A stretch of 45,547 nucleotides of DNA, from contig DATDEH010000017.1 in assembly GCA_036523395.1 (NCBI GenBank), forward strand, positions 1 through 45,547. The letters are read 5' to 3'. The position numbers and the translations under genes are program-made. Position 1 is the stretch's first letter. Each line of letters begins with the position of its first letter. Positions 32,693-40,916 of this stretch are shown in pieces. This DNA comes from Candidatus Limnocylindria bacterium. Its GTDB lineage: Bacteria; Chloroflexota; Limnocylindria; P2-11E. The notes beneath the pieces are model-generated. The model ran no database searches. It saw only the letters and a program-made list of their open reading frames with translations, and was not told where the DNA came from.

Positions 32693-33597
32693 TTCACGCT
32701 CCACGCGAGCGCGGCCGCGAGGCGCGCCGCGCCCATCGCCGGCTCCTCACGCACCGGTTCCACCGTCGCCTGCGGCAGCAGGCCGAGCAGCTCGAGCTGC
32801 ACGAGGCGCTGGAGGAGCGACAGGTTCTCGAACGCGCCGCCTGCGAGATACACCGGGCCCGCGGGAAGACCCAGCGTCAGCGCGACGACGGTCGCGGCTC
32901 GCGCGAGCGCGTTCGCGCCCCGCTGCAGGATCGAGTTCGCGATCGCATCGCCCTCGGCGGCCGCGCTCGCGAGCGCGCGCGTAGCCGCGCCGATCGCCGG
33001 CGCGGGGTGGGGACGTCCGTACACCAGCGGCAGGACGTCGCTGAACTGACCGACGCCGAGCTGTTGAAAGAGGAGCGCGGTCATGCGCGTCGGCGCGCCA
33101 CGTCCATCGACCGCGTGCGAGATCGCGCGGAGCGCCTCGAGGCCGCACCACACGGCGGAGCCTTCGTCTCCGATGAGGTAGCCCCATCCGCCGGCGCGGT
33201 CCTCTTCGCCTTCCTCGTTGCGGCCGTACGCGATCGACCCGGTGCCGGCGATGAGGACGACGCCGCAGCCGGTCGGATTCCCCGCGTAGAGCGCGGCGAT
33301 CGCGTCATGCGTCACGAGCAGCTTCGCGCCAGGCGGCGCGAATCGGGTCAGGATCTCGAGTCCTCGCGTGCGCTCGCCCTCGCGATCGCCGCCGGCGCAG
33401 GAGAGCACGACCGCATTCGCACCGCGGCCGCCGAGCGCCTCGGCGAGCGCCGCGGCGATCGCGCCCTGGGGGTCGGGTGAAGTGAGGAGGTTGCCACCGC
33501 CACCGGCGCCGCGCCCCACGACCGTGCCGGCGTGGTCCACCGCGAACGCGCGCGTCTTCGATGCGCCGGCGTCGATCCCGACGACGATGTCGTTCAA
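32689..33597 (-). CDS. BadF-type amino-sugar kinase (MurK/NagK-like)
   Basis: The 302-residue ASKHA-fold kinase starts at TTG 33597, forming a TTGA overlap with the anmK stop. It carries phosphate motif 1 GIDAGASKTRAFAVD (7-21), VLSCAGGDRE, LIAGTGSIAYG and GDEGSAVW, all features of the BadF/BadG N-acetylglucosamine kinase family. MurK of Clostridium, from the same family, phosphorylates both MurNAc and GlcNAc and is encoded next to murQ. The same job fits here: feeding MurNAc-6-P to MurQ. GlcNAc-only specificity is the alternative. Confidence 0.88.
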   Translation of the reverse strand: MNDIVVGIDAGASKTRAFAVDHAGTVVGRGAGGGGNLLTSPDPQGAIAAALAEALGGRGANAVVLSCAGGDREGERTRGLEILTRFAPPGAKLLVTHDAIAALYAGNPTGCGVVLIAGTGSIAYGRNEEGEEDRAGGWGYLIGDEGSAVWCGLEALRAISHAVDGRGAPTRMTALLFQQLGVGQFSDVLPLVYGRPHPAPAIGAATRALASAAAEGDAIANSILQRGANALARAATVVALTLGLPAGPVYLAGGAFENLSLLQRLVQLELLGLLPQATVEPVREEPAMGAARLAAALAWSVK

Positions 33598-34700
33598 GGC
33601 AGATGCACCGCGCCGCCGCGCACCGCCTGACGCGCGCCAGTCGCGCTTGGCAGGATGTTCGGGAGCTCGCGCATGCGGTACGCGGCCATGATCGCGAACG
33701 CGATGGCCTCGCGCGCGTGCGACGGCACGCCGAGCTCGTCGGTCTTCACCACGCGCAGCGGCGCCACGGCCCGCGCGAGCGACTCCATGAGCATCGGATT
33801 GCGGGCACCACCGCCTGCGACCGCGAGCAGATCCCACGTGATGCCATCAGGGGTCTCGCGTGCGAGAGCGTCCGCGATGCTGCGGGTCGTCACCGCGAGC
33901 GCGGTCGCGAGGGCGTCGTCGAGCGAACCGCCGTCCGCCGTGACGCGAGCCTGGAGGCGCGTCGCGTAGGGCCGGCCGAACTCCTCGCGGCCGGTGCTCT
34001 TCGGCGCAGGGCGCGCGAAGTACGGATGCGCCAGCGCTTCCTTGAGGGCGCTCTCGTTCACGCGGCCCGCGCGCGCGCGGCGGCCGTCGCGATCGAACGT
34101 TTCACCCGACGGCGCGATGAGGGCGTCGCTCGGCATGTTGGCCGGGCCGGTATCGAACGCGATGACGTCATCGGCGGACGCCGACGGGATCAATGTGAGA
34201 TTGGCGATGCCGCCGAGATTCAGAACGGCGATCGGCGCGCGCGATCCGAAGAGGACGTGATCGCCGAACGGCACGAGCGGCGCGCCCTCGCCGCCGGCGG
34301 CCATGTCGGCGCTGCGGAAGTCGTTCACCGTCGGCAACCCGGTCGCGCGCGCGACGCGGGACGCGTCACCGAGCTGCAGCGTCGTGTGCTCCGCGGGAAG
34401 GTGCGAGACCGTCTGGCCGTGGAGCCCGATCACGTCCGGTCGCCGCGGCAGCGTCGCGACGAACGCCGCCGCCGCGGCGGCATACGCATCGCCGAGCTGG
34501 CCGTGAAGGCGCGCGACGTCTGACAGCGCGAAGGGAGCGTCCGCCCCGGCGCGCAGCACCGCGTCCCGCAGTGCGGCCGGATACGCATGTTCGGCGGTCG
34601 CGATGATGCGCACGTTCGGATTCGGACCGGGCTCGACGTCGATCGCGGCCAGGTTCATGCCGTCGCCCGAGGTCCCGGACATCATCCCGACGGCGATCAC
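33594..34700 (-). CDS. anmK: anhydro-N-acetylmuramic acid kinase
   Basis: AnmK opens the 1,6-anhydro ring and phosphorylates the sugar to MurNAc-6-P. The 368-residue length is right. Signatures are MMSGTSGDG (6-14; ATP-binding loop), GLHGQTVSHLP, LGDASRVARATGLPTVNDFR, and AFDTGPANMPSDALI, which holds the catalytic Asp (Asp182 in E. coli). GTG 34700 is chosen because AAGGA precedes it and the protein then begins at the family position. A usual DGVD motif reads DGMN here. Its 3' end overlaps the kinase start (TTGA). Confidence 0.94.
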   Translation of the reverse strand: MIAVGMMSGTSGDGMNLAAIDVEPGPNPNVRIIATAEHAYPAALRDAVLRAGADAPFALSDVARLHGQLGDAYAAAAAAFVATLPRRPDVIGLHGQTVSHLPAEHTTLQLGDASRVARATGLPTVNDFRSADMAAGGEGAPLVPFGDHVLFGSRAPIAVLNLGGIANLTLIPSASADDVIAFDTGPANMPSDALIAPSGETFDRDGRRARAGRVNESALKEALAHPYFARPAPKSTGREEFGRPYATRLQARVTADGGSLDDALATALAVTTRSIADALARETPDGITWDLLAVAGGGARNPMLMESLARAVAPLRVVKTDELGVPSHAREAIAFAIMAAYRMRELPNILPSATGARQAVRGGAVHLP

Positions 34701-34737
34701 CTGGCGATTGTCCTTCCGTCGGACGGGCCCCGTCCGG

Positions 34738-35778
34738 TCAAAGGTTTGCCGATACCGCTTCGTGCACCGCGATGCGGAAGCGGTACGTGGCGTCGTCGTT
34801 GCCACGTCCGAAGTACACGCGGTTCGTGAGCAGGACGACCGAGAGGTCGAGCTGCGGATCGATCCACAGTGACGTGCCGGTGAAGCCGGTGTGGCCGTAC
34901 GCATCGACGCTGAAATGCCGGCCGACCATCGGGCCGGCGGGCGCGCGCAGAGCGAGGCCGAGCCCCCGTCGCACGTTCTTCTCCTTCACGTGCTCCGTCC
35001 GCGCGAGTGCGGCGAGATCGTTGCCGATGACGGCGCCGTCACGGAAGACTCGCGCGATCGCGGCCACGTCCGCGGCGGTCCCGAAGAGGCCCGCATGCCC
35101 GGACGTCCCCGTGAACGCGAAGGCGTTCTCGTCGTGGACCTCGCCGCGGAGGCGGCGCATGCGCCACTCGGTGTCTTCCTCCGTCGCGACACAGCGCTCC
35201 GAGAGACGCGGACCGAAGTCCGCGTTGATCGCCTCGACCGGACCGAGTACCCGCTCGCGCATGAGATCCGCGAAAGGCTCGCCGCCGATCGTCGCCAGGC
35301 CCTGCGTCAGCATGATGTAGCCGAGATCGCTGTACGTGAACGTGCCGAGATCCTGCGCGAGCGGCTCCTGCGCCGCGCGCCACACCGCCTCCTCGCGCGA
35401 CTGCGCTTCCTTCCACAGCGGCAGCCACCATTTCAGGCCGGCCGTGTGCGTCAACACGTGCGTCAGCGTGACGTCGTCCTTGCGGCCGCCACGGAAATCG
35501 GGGACGAGCTTGCTGAACGGAGTGTCAAGGCTGAGCACCTTGTCCTTGACGAACGAGAGCACCAGAGCGGTCGTCGCGAGCTTCGTCAGCGACGCCAGGT
35601 CGAAGAGGGCGTCGACGGTACACGGCGCGTCCGGACCCGCACGCGGGTCAGGACAAAGTGTCCCGATCGCGAACTCGTCGACCTCGCCGCGACGCTCGAC
35701 GCGCACCACACATGCGGTGCAGAGGGAGCCGATCGCGGCCTCGGCGACGGAACGCGCCGGCGCGGCGAGATCGCTCAA
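34738..35778 (-). CDS. class C beta-lactamase-like serine hydrolase
   Basis: The 346-residue protein has Ser63-Leu-Thr-Lys66 (nucleophile and base), Tyr149-Ser-Asp in place of YxN, and HTGFTG near residue 303 in place of the KTG triad. This is the penicillin-binding-protein/AmpC-like fold. Such hydrolases (for example Bacillus YbbE near murQ-nagZ) often lie in muropeptide recycling loci. Cutting stem peptides from, or esters on, cell-wall fragments is the likely role, rather than drug resistance. No signal peptide is seen. TTG 35778 forms a TTGA overlap with the upstream GH3 stop. Confidence 0.9.
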   Translation of the reverse strand: MSDLAAPARSVAEAAIGSLCTACVVRVERRGEVDEFAIGTLCPDPRAGPDAPCTVDALFDLASLTKLATTALVLSFVKDKVLSLDTPFSKLVPDFRGGRKDDVTLTHVLTHTAGLKWWLPLWKEAQSREEAVWRAAQEPLAQDLGTFTYSDLGYIMLTQGLATIGGEPFADLMRERVLGPVEAINADFGPRLSERCVATEEDTEWRMRRLRGEVHDENAFAFTGTSGHAGLFGTAADVAAIARVFRDGAVIGNDLAALARTEHVKEKNVRRGLGLALRAPAGPMVGRHFSVDAYGHTGFTGTSLWIDPQLDLSVVLLTNRVYFGRGNDDATYRFRIAVHEAVSANL

Positions 35779-37448
35779 GCGAAGTCGCGCAATCCGGCGC
35801 TGAGGGGAAAACGGTCGCTCACGGCGACCGGTAGAGAACCCGTGGGCTTGCGAGCTCCGGTGAGGATGTCGGCCACGGCCTGAAGTGTCGGCACTCTGCC
35901 GTCGTACGCGCAGACGCAGGCCGCGACCTTGGGCGCGAAGCGCACGTCGTACGGGCCGCGCAGAGACACCAGGACCGTTGGCTTCGCTGCCGCGAGACGC
36001 GTCACCAGCCTCAGTTGGTCGTCATTGATGCCGATGTCGGCCACGCCGACGACCACGACGTCCGCTGGCTTGGCTTCATCCAGCATGTTGGCGATGACCG
36101 ACTCAGAGAGGTTCGAGCCAAATGTGCGACCTGCAACGTCAGCGCGTGCACGAATGAGCTCCGTCACCAGGTCGCTGTCGCCGGGCATCGTCGTGAGTTC
36201 GGCCGTCCCGGTGGCGACCGCATACACGCGGCCGCGCAGCGGCAACACCCGTCCGTCGTTGTGCAGCAGCGTGATGCTCGAGCGCGCGATGTCGAGCGCC
36301 ACCGCGGCATTCGCGGCGAGGTCCGGCTGTGGAACGTTCGGCCGGTCGAGGATGCCGTACCGCAGCCTCGCATCGAGCAGGCGCGACAGGGTCGCATCGA
36401 GATTGGGCAGAGAGCCGTTGCGGATCGCCACTGAGATGAGGCGATGACCGTCGCGCTGCGCGTTCTCGTCGAAACGGAACAGGACGAAGTCCGCTCCGGC
36501 TTCGAGTGCACGCTCGCCGGCAGCGGCCTCGCCGATCGAGGCGAGCGCGCCCATCTCGAGATCGTCCGTGAGAACGATGCCCGCAAAGCCGAGCTCGCGG
36601 CGCAGGAGATCGGTCACGACGCGCCGCGACATCGATGCGGGAAGTGATGGCGTCGGATCGAGCGCCGGCACGATGAGATGCGCCAGCATGATCGCCGGCA
36701 CGCCCGCGGCGATCGCGGCACGGAACGGGGGTAGCTCGACGCGGTCGAGGCGCGCGCGGTCGACATCGATGATCGGAAGGGCCACGTGTGAATCCACGGT
36801 GGCGGCGCCGTGTCCGGGGAAGTGCTTCGCGCAGCAGAGCAGGCCGGCCGCGTCGTAGGCGCGGACCGCGGCGGCGACCAGCGTCGAGACGCGCTGCGGG
36901 TCCGATCCGTAGGAGCGGTTCCCGATGATCGGGTTGAGGGGCTCGTTGTTCACGTCCGCGACGGGCGCGAAATTCCAGTTCACGCCGTTGGCGCGCAGCT
37001 CGCCGGCCGTGATCGTCGCCGCCCGCTGGACCGCGGCGACGGGATCGGGCGTGGCCGCGAGGCCCATCTGGCTCGTGAACACCGTCATGCCACTGGCGAT
37101 CCGGACGACCGAGCCGCCCTCCTGGTCGAGCGCGAGGAAGAGCGGTGGGATCTTCGACTCGGCGGCGATGTGCTGCAGATCCGCGCAGACCTTCGCGAGC
37201 GCGGTGGCGTTCGGCGCGTTCTCCGCGCGGAGCACGATGCCGCCGAGGCCGCGTGTGCGGATCATGTCCTCCACTGCGCTCGTCACGTATGAGCTGTGGA
37301 ACCCGATCGCCATCGTTTGCCCCGCACGCTGATCGACGCTGAGGGACGCGAGGAACTTGGCGACGCGATTCGCTTCTGGTTCGGGCGCGGGCGCGGCGCA
37401 TGCGGCCAGCGTCGCGGCCGCGGCGCCGAGGAAGGTGCGCCGCTTCAC
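35775..37448 (-). CDS. GH3 beta-N-acetylhexosaminidase, lipoprotein (NagZ-like)
   Basis: The 557-residue protein begins MKRRTFLGAAAATLAACA, a twin-arginine-like signal with lipobox LAAC, so it should be anchored outside the membrane. The GH3 barrel shows LALDQEGGSVVRI, CAKHFPGHGAATVDSH with the Asp-Ser-His acid/base dyad special to NagZ-type enzymes, and VLTDDLEMGA with the nucleophile Asp. A second domain follows from about residue 375. It would cut GlcNAc-MurNAc bonds in wall fragments before uptake, as Bacillus NagZ does. GTG 37448 overlaps the upstream gene by four bases (GTGA). Confidence 0.93.
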   Translation of the reverse strand: MKRRTFLGAAAATLAACAAPAPEPEANRVAKFLASLSVDQRAGQTMAIGFHSSYVTSAVEDMIRTRGLGGIVLRAENAPNATALAKVCADLQHIAAESKIPPLFLALDQEGGSVVRIASGMTVFTSQMGLAATPDPVAAVQRAATITAGELRANGVNWNFAPVADVNNEPLNPIIGNRSYGSDPQRVSTLVAAAVRAYDAAGLLCCAKHFPGHGAATVDSHVALPIIDVDRARLDRVELPPFRAAIAAGVPAIMLAHLIVPALDPTPSLPASMSRRVVTDLLRRELGFAGIVLTDDLEMGALASIGEAAAGERALEAGADFVLFRFDENAQRDGHRLISVAIRNGSLPNLDATLSRLLDARLRYGILDRPNVPQPDLAANAAVALDIARSSITLLHNDGRVLPLRGRVYAVATGTAELTTMPGDSDLVTELIRARADVAGRTFGSNLSESVIANMLDEAKPADVVVVGVADIGINDDQLRLVTRLAAAKPTVLVSLRGPYDVRFAPKVAACVCAYDGRVPTLQAVADILTGARKPTGSLPVAVSDRFPLSAGLRDFA

Positions 37449-38914
37449 AACCGGACCGGCGCGCGACCGGGCGGCCGCAGCTCGCCCGAGAGCACGGCCG
37501 CGAGCGCGTCGAGCGAAGGCGGAACGTCGCTATATGTAAGGAGTGCCGGCGTGTTCGGCACCAGTGTCGCGTCATAGGGGCTGCGGATCGCGCAGAGCAC
37601 GCCACCACCGGACAGCAGCTCGCGGGCGCGCGCGGCCTGCTCGGGCTGGAACGACGCGTTCGACGTGACGACGATCACGGTGCCGTCGCCGTCGGGCAGG
37701 CGACCCTCGCGACCGAAGGCGAGGCGACCCGCGAAGCGCTGTCGGAGCGCACGCTCCAGACCACCGACGGGATCCGCGGTCTCTTCGACGAACGACTGCC
37801 GCGCCGACCCGAACGTCACGACTCGGACGAGCGCATCCAGGCGTGGTAGCTCGGGCCCATGGTGCGTCACCGAGCGCTTCGCGATCTCCGCCGCGAGGCG
37901 GCGCGCCGGCGTGTCGTCGATGTCGTCCTCCGGGACTTCCACCGCGAACCGCTCGCGGAAGATCGCCGCGCGCCCGAGGGCTTCCTTCACGCGCGCCGCA
38001 TCGACGCCGGCTTCGATCCAACCGGCAGCCGCGAGCTGGCGGTCGAGACCGGTCGTGACCATCGCCGCGTCGACGCCGGCCGCGATCGCACGCGTGACGA
38101 TCTGGTCGGGTGCATCGACGTCGGTGATGCCCTTCATGTCGAGCGAATCCGTGACCGCGAGACCGGTGAAGCCGAGCTCGCCGCGCAGGAGATCGGTGAG
38201 GATCGCGCGCGACACGGTGGCGCCGTCCTTTGGATCGAGCGCCGGATAGCGAACGTGCGCGGTCATCGCGCCGCTGGCGCCCGCGGCGAACGCCGCACGG
38301 AAAGGGACGAGCTCGCGCGTCTCGAGCGTGGCGCGATCGACGTCCGCCTCGGGTCGCACCAGATGTGAGTCCTGCGAGGTGTGACCGTGACCGGGGAAAT
38401 GCTTCGGCGTCGTCGCGACCCCCACGCGCTCGCTGCCGCGCACCCACGCCGCGGCGAACTCGGCGACGCGCGCCGCGTCGTCACCGAACGCTCGCGTTCC
38501 GATCACCGGGTTGCGCGGATCGGAATTCACGTCGCACACCGGCGCGTGATTCACCGCGATGCCGTCAGCGCGCAGGCCCTCTCCGACGGCGCGCCCCGCG
38601 CGCTCCGCGTACGCCGGGTCGCCCGTCGCGCCGATCGCCATCGCGCTCGGGAACGTCGCGCGGTAGCCGATGCGGATGACGGACCCGCCCTCCTGATCGA
38701 TCCCGACCGGCACGGGTGGAAGGCCACCGCGGCGCGCCGTGTCCTGGATCTCGCGCAGCATCGCGCGGACCTGCGTTTTCGATTCGATGTTGCCGCGGAA
38801 GGCGAAGAGCAGGACACCTCCCACGGTCCCGCGCTGGATCGCATCGAGGAGCGGACCCGGCGCCTGCGGCCCGTCGAAGCCGGCCCATACGAGCGCGCCA
38901 GGGCCGAGCTTCAC
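37445..38914 (-). CDS. nagZ: GH3 beta-N-acetylhexosaminidase, cytosolic (NagZ)
   Basis: The 489-residue protein is a paralog of the next gene but has no signal peptide, so it should act in the cytosol. Active-site marks are GIDQEGGSVIRIG, TTPKHFPGHGHTSQDSH (Asp-Ser-His dyad) and AVTDSLDMKGI with the nucleophile Asp in TDS. The C-terminal domain from about residue 340 is shorter than in the lipoprotein. It would release GlcNAc from imported GlcNAc-anhydroMurNAc or GlcNAc-MurNAc. GTG 38914 overlaps the first gene of the operon by four bases (GTGA). Confidence 0.92.
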   Translation of the reverse strand: MKLGPGALVWAGFDGPQAPGPLLDAIQRGTVGGVLLFAFRGNIESKTQVRAMLREIQDTARRGGLPPVPVGIDQEGGSVIRIGYRATFPSAMAIGATGDPAYAERAGRAVGEGLRADGIAVNHAPVCDVNSDPRNPVIGTRAFGDDAARVAEFAAAWVRGSERVGVATTPKHFPGHGHTSQDSHLVRPEADVDRATLETRELVPFRAAFAAGASGAMTAHVRYPALDPKDGATVSRAILTDLLRGELGFTGLAVTDSLDMKGITDVDAPDQIVTRAIAAGVDAAMVTTGLDRQLAAAGWIEAGVDAARVKEALGRAAIFRERFAVEVPEDDIDDTPARRLAAEIAKRSVTHHGPELPRLDALVRVVTFGSARQSFVEETADPVGGLERALRQRFAGRLAFGREGRLPDGDGTVIVVTSNASFQPEQAARARELLSGGGVLCAIRSPYDATLVPNTPALLTYSDVPPSLDALAAVLSGELRPPGRAPVRL

Positions 38915-39300
38915 GCGCGCCGGCGTCGGTAGCGCGAGATCGTGAGCTGGCCGAGCGGTCTCCCGCGCAGCGAGCGCGTGTCCTTCTCCAGGATGATCCG
39001 GCGTATCTGATCGGGGAGCGGGATGATCGGCGCGATCCGACGGCGGCTGCGCGGGCCCGCGATCCGTCCGCCGAGCGCGTCGAGGATGTCCTTCACGCGT
39101 TCGTCGATCTCGTGGATGTCGAGCGAGCGCTGGCCGAGGAAGAGAGCGATGCGCAGCTCAAGACGATCGCTCTCGCGGTAACCGACGCCGCGGCTGGTCT
39201 GGGCGTCGAGCACCGCGGAGTGGACGCGACGACGCCACTCGTTGCTGGGCGCGGTGTACCCCGGCAGGACAGCGGTGATCGTGAAGCGTCTCTTCGCCAC
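38911..39300 (-). CDS. RusA-like small protein (Holliday-junction resolvase fold, divergent)
   Basis: The 129-residue basic protein is the first gene of the recycling operon. Its plan resembles RusA: an N-terminal strand (FTITAVLPG), a YRESDRLELRIALFL strand, then SLDIHEIDERVKDILDALGG, which parallels the family's RDLDNxxK...DAL helix. A late LPDQIRRIILEKD strand-turn could hold the third acid, and GQLTISRYR closes the fold. The usual Asp-x-Asp-Asn is changed to Glu-Ile-Asp-Glu, so catalysis is uncertain. I assign this by pattern only. GTG 39300 has a TAGTGT hexamer 9 nt upstream and no ribosome site. Confidence 0.6.
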   Translation of the reverse strand: MAKRRFTITAVLPGYTAPSNEWRRRVHSAVLDAQTSRGVGYRESDRLELRIALFLGQRSLDIHEIDERVKDILDALGGRIAGPRSRRRIAPIIPLPDQIRRIILEKDTRSLRGRPLGQLTISRYRRRRA

Positions 39301-39309
39301 TGGAACAAC

Positions 39310-39315
39310 ACACTA
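39310..39315 (-). promoter_or_regulatory. putative leaderless -10 hexamer (TAGTGT) of the recycling operon
   Basis: TAGTGT on the minus strand is 9 nt upstream of GTG 39300 in a 37-bp divergent gap. It would drive the whole minus-strand recycling operon. Confidence 0.4.
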
Positions 39316-39325
39316 GCGAGGTAGG

Positions 39326-39331
39326 TACGAT
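39326..39331 (+). promoter_or_regulatory. putative leaderless -10 hexamer (TACGAT) for the GH20 gene
   Basis: TACGAT is 6 nt upstream of ATG 39338, too close for a ribosome site. Together with TAGTGT at 39310 it links expression of the GH20 enzyme and the recycling operon. Confidence 0.45.
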
Positions 39332-39337
39332 GCCGCG

Positions 39338-40903
39338 ATGACCGCACCGACCCTTCCACTGATCCCGATCCCGGCCAAGGTGACATCACGCGGAGGCCGC
39401 TTCGCGTTGACGGCATCGACGCAGATCGAGGCCGCCGATGCGCTCGGAGCCGTCGCGGAGCGTCTGCGCGATCACCTGCGCCCGGCGACGGGCTTTCCAC
39501 TGCCGATCGTCACGCGTGCGAGCGGACCGCGCATCGCACTCGGGCTCGATGAAGGCCTCGCACGTCTCGGCGACGAGGCTTATCGCCTCGCCGCTACCGC
39601 CGACACGGTCGCGATCTCAGCCCCTCGACCCGCGGGCCTCACGCACGGCACGGAGACGCTTCGTCAGCTGCTTCCGCCGTCGATCTTCCGGCATGCCGTC
39701 GTTCCCGGCGTGTCGTGGGATGTCCCCGGTGTCGAGATCGAGGACGCGCCGCGATTCTCGTGGCGGGGAAGCCATCTCGACGTCGGCCGCCACTTCATGC
39801 CGAAGGCGGCGGTGCTGAAGCACATCGATCTCCTGGCGCTGCACAAGCTCAACGTCTTCCACTGGCATCTGACCGAGGACCAGGGATGGCGGATCGAGAT
39901 CAAGCGTTATCCGAAGCTCACCGAGGTCGGTGCGTGGCGGAAGGACAGCATGGTCCCGCCGCTCACGCGGGACCCCGCGATGCGCAAGTTCTCGGGACAA
40001 CCGCACGGTGGCTTCTACACGCAGGACGACGTGCGCGAAGTGGTGCGGTACGCGACCGACCGCGGCGTGACCGTCGTGCCGGAGATCGAGATGCCCGGCC
40101 ATGCGCTCGCCGCGATCGCCGCGTATCCCGAGCTCGGCAACACCGGCGCGAAGCACGAGGTCCAAACGTACTGGGGCATCTCGGAGCACGTCTTCGGGGT
40201 GGGCGACAACGTTCTGGCGTTCCTCGAGAACGTCCTCGAAGAAGTGCTCGCGCTGTTCCCGTCGAAGTTCATCCACGTCGGTGGTGACGAGTGCCCGAAG
40301 ACGGAGTGGAAGGCGAGCCCCGCCGCGCAGGCGCGCATGAAGGAGTTCGGCCTCAAGGACGAGGACGAGCTGCAGAGCTGGTTCATCACGCACTTCGACA
40401 AGTGGCTCGCCGCCCACGGCCGGCGTCTCATCGGTTGGGACGAGATACTCGAAGGCGGGCTCGCACCGGGAGCGACCGTCATGAGCTGGCGCGGCGAGAA
40501 GGGTGGCGTCGCCGCCGCGAAAGCCGGGCACGACGTGGTGATGGCGCCGGAGAAGCCGACGTACTTCGATTACGACAACTCGGAGAACGAGCCGCTCCCG
40601 ATCCGCAGGCTGAACACGCTCGCCGAGGTGTATGGATACGAGCCGGTGCCCAAAGAGCTCAGCCCCGCGGAGGCCAAGCACGTTCTCGGCGCGCAGGGTC
40701 AGCTGTGGACCGAATACATGCCCGATCCGCAGCGCGTGGAGTACATGGCCTGGCCGCGACTTACAGCACTTTCCGAGGTGCTCTGGTCGCCGCCGGAAAC
40801 GCGCGACCCCGCGGACTTCGCTCAAAGGCTCGAGGCGCATCTGGAGCGACTGCGGATCCTCGACGTGAATTACTGGCGTCCGCGGGGGAAGCTCCCGAGC
40901 TGA
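39338..40903 (+). CDS. GH20 beta-N-acetylhexosaminidase
   Basis: The 521-residue enzyme removes terminal GlcNAc or GalNAc by substrate-assisted catalysis. An N-terminal GH20b-type domain (LPLIPIPAKVTSRGGRF onward) is followed by the barrel with SWRGSHLDVGRHFMP, NVFHWHLTEDQGWRIEI, VPEIEMPGHALAAI and the catalytic pair Asp317-Glu318 in HVGGDEC. Trp residues in VMSWRGEKGG and GQLWTEYM line the sugar site. No signal peptide is visible, so it probably acts in the cytosol on imported chito-oligomers or wall fragments. It is divergent from the recycling operon. Confidence 0.95.
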   Translation: MTAPTLPLIPIPAKVTSRGGRFALTASTQIEAADALGAVAERLRDHLRPATGFPLPIVTRASGPRIALGLDEGLARLGDEAYRLAATADTVAISAPRPAGLTHGTETLRQLLPPSIFRHAVVPGVSWDVPGVEIEDAPRFSWRGSHLDVGRHFMPKAAVLKHIDLLALHKLNVFHWHLTEDQGWRIEIKRYPKLTEVGAWRKDSMVPPLTRDPAMRKFSGQPHGGFYTQDDVREVVRYATDRGVTVVPEIEMPGHALAAIAAYPELGNTGAKHEVQTYWGISEHVFGVGDNVLAFLENVLEEVLALFPSKFIHVGGDECPKTEWKASPAAQARMKEFGLKDEDELQSWFITHFDKWLAAHGRRLIGWDEILEGGLAPGATVMSWRGEKGGVAAAKAGHDVVMAPEKPTYFDYDNSENEPLPIRRLNTLAEVYGYEPVPKELSPAEAKHVLGAQGQLWTEYMPDPQRVEYMAWPRLTALSEVLWSPPETRDPADFAQRLEAHLERLRILDVNYWRPRGKLPS

Positions 40904-40916
40904 GTCGCGTGCGGCA

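Noticed and set aside
36139-37608. 489-codon minus-strand frame in another register over the GH3 lipoprotein gene
   Set aside because: It is Arg-rich with no motif; the overlapping frame has full GH3 active-site motifs.
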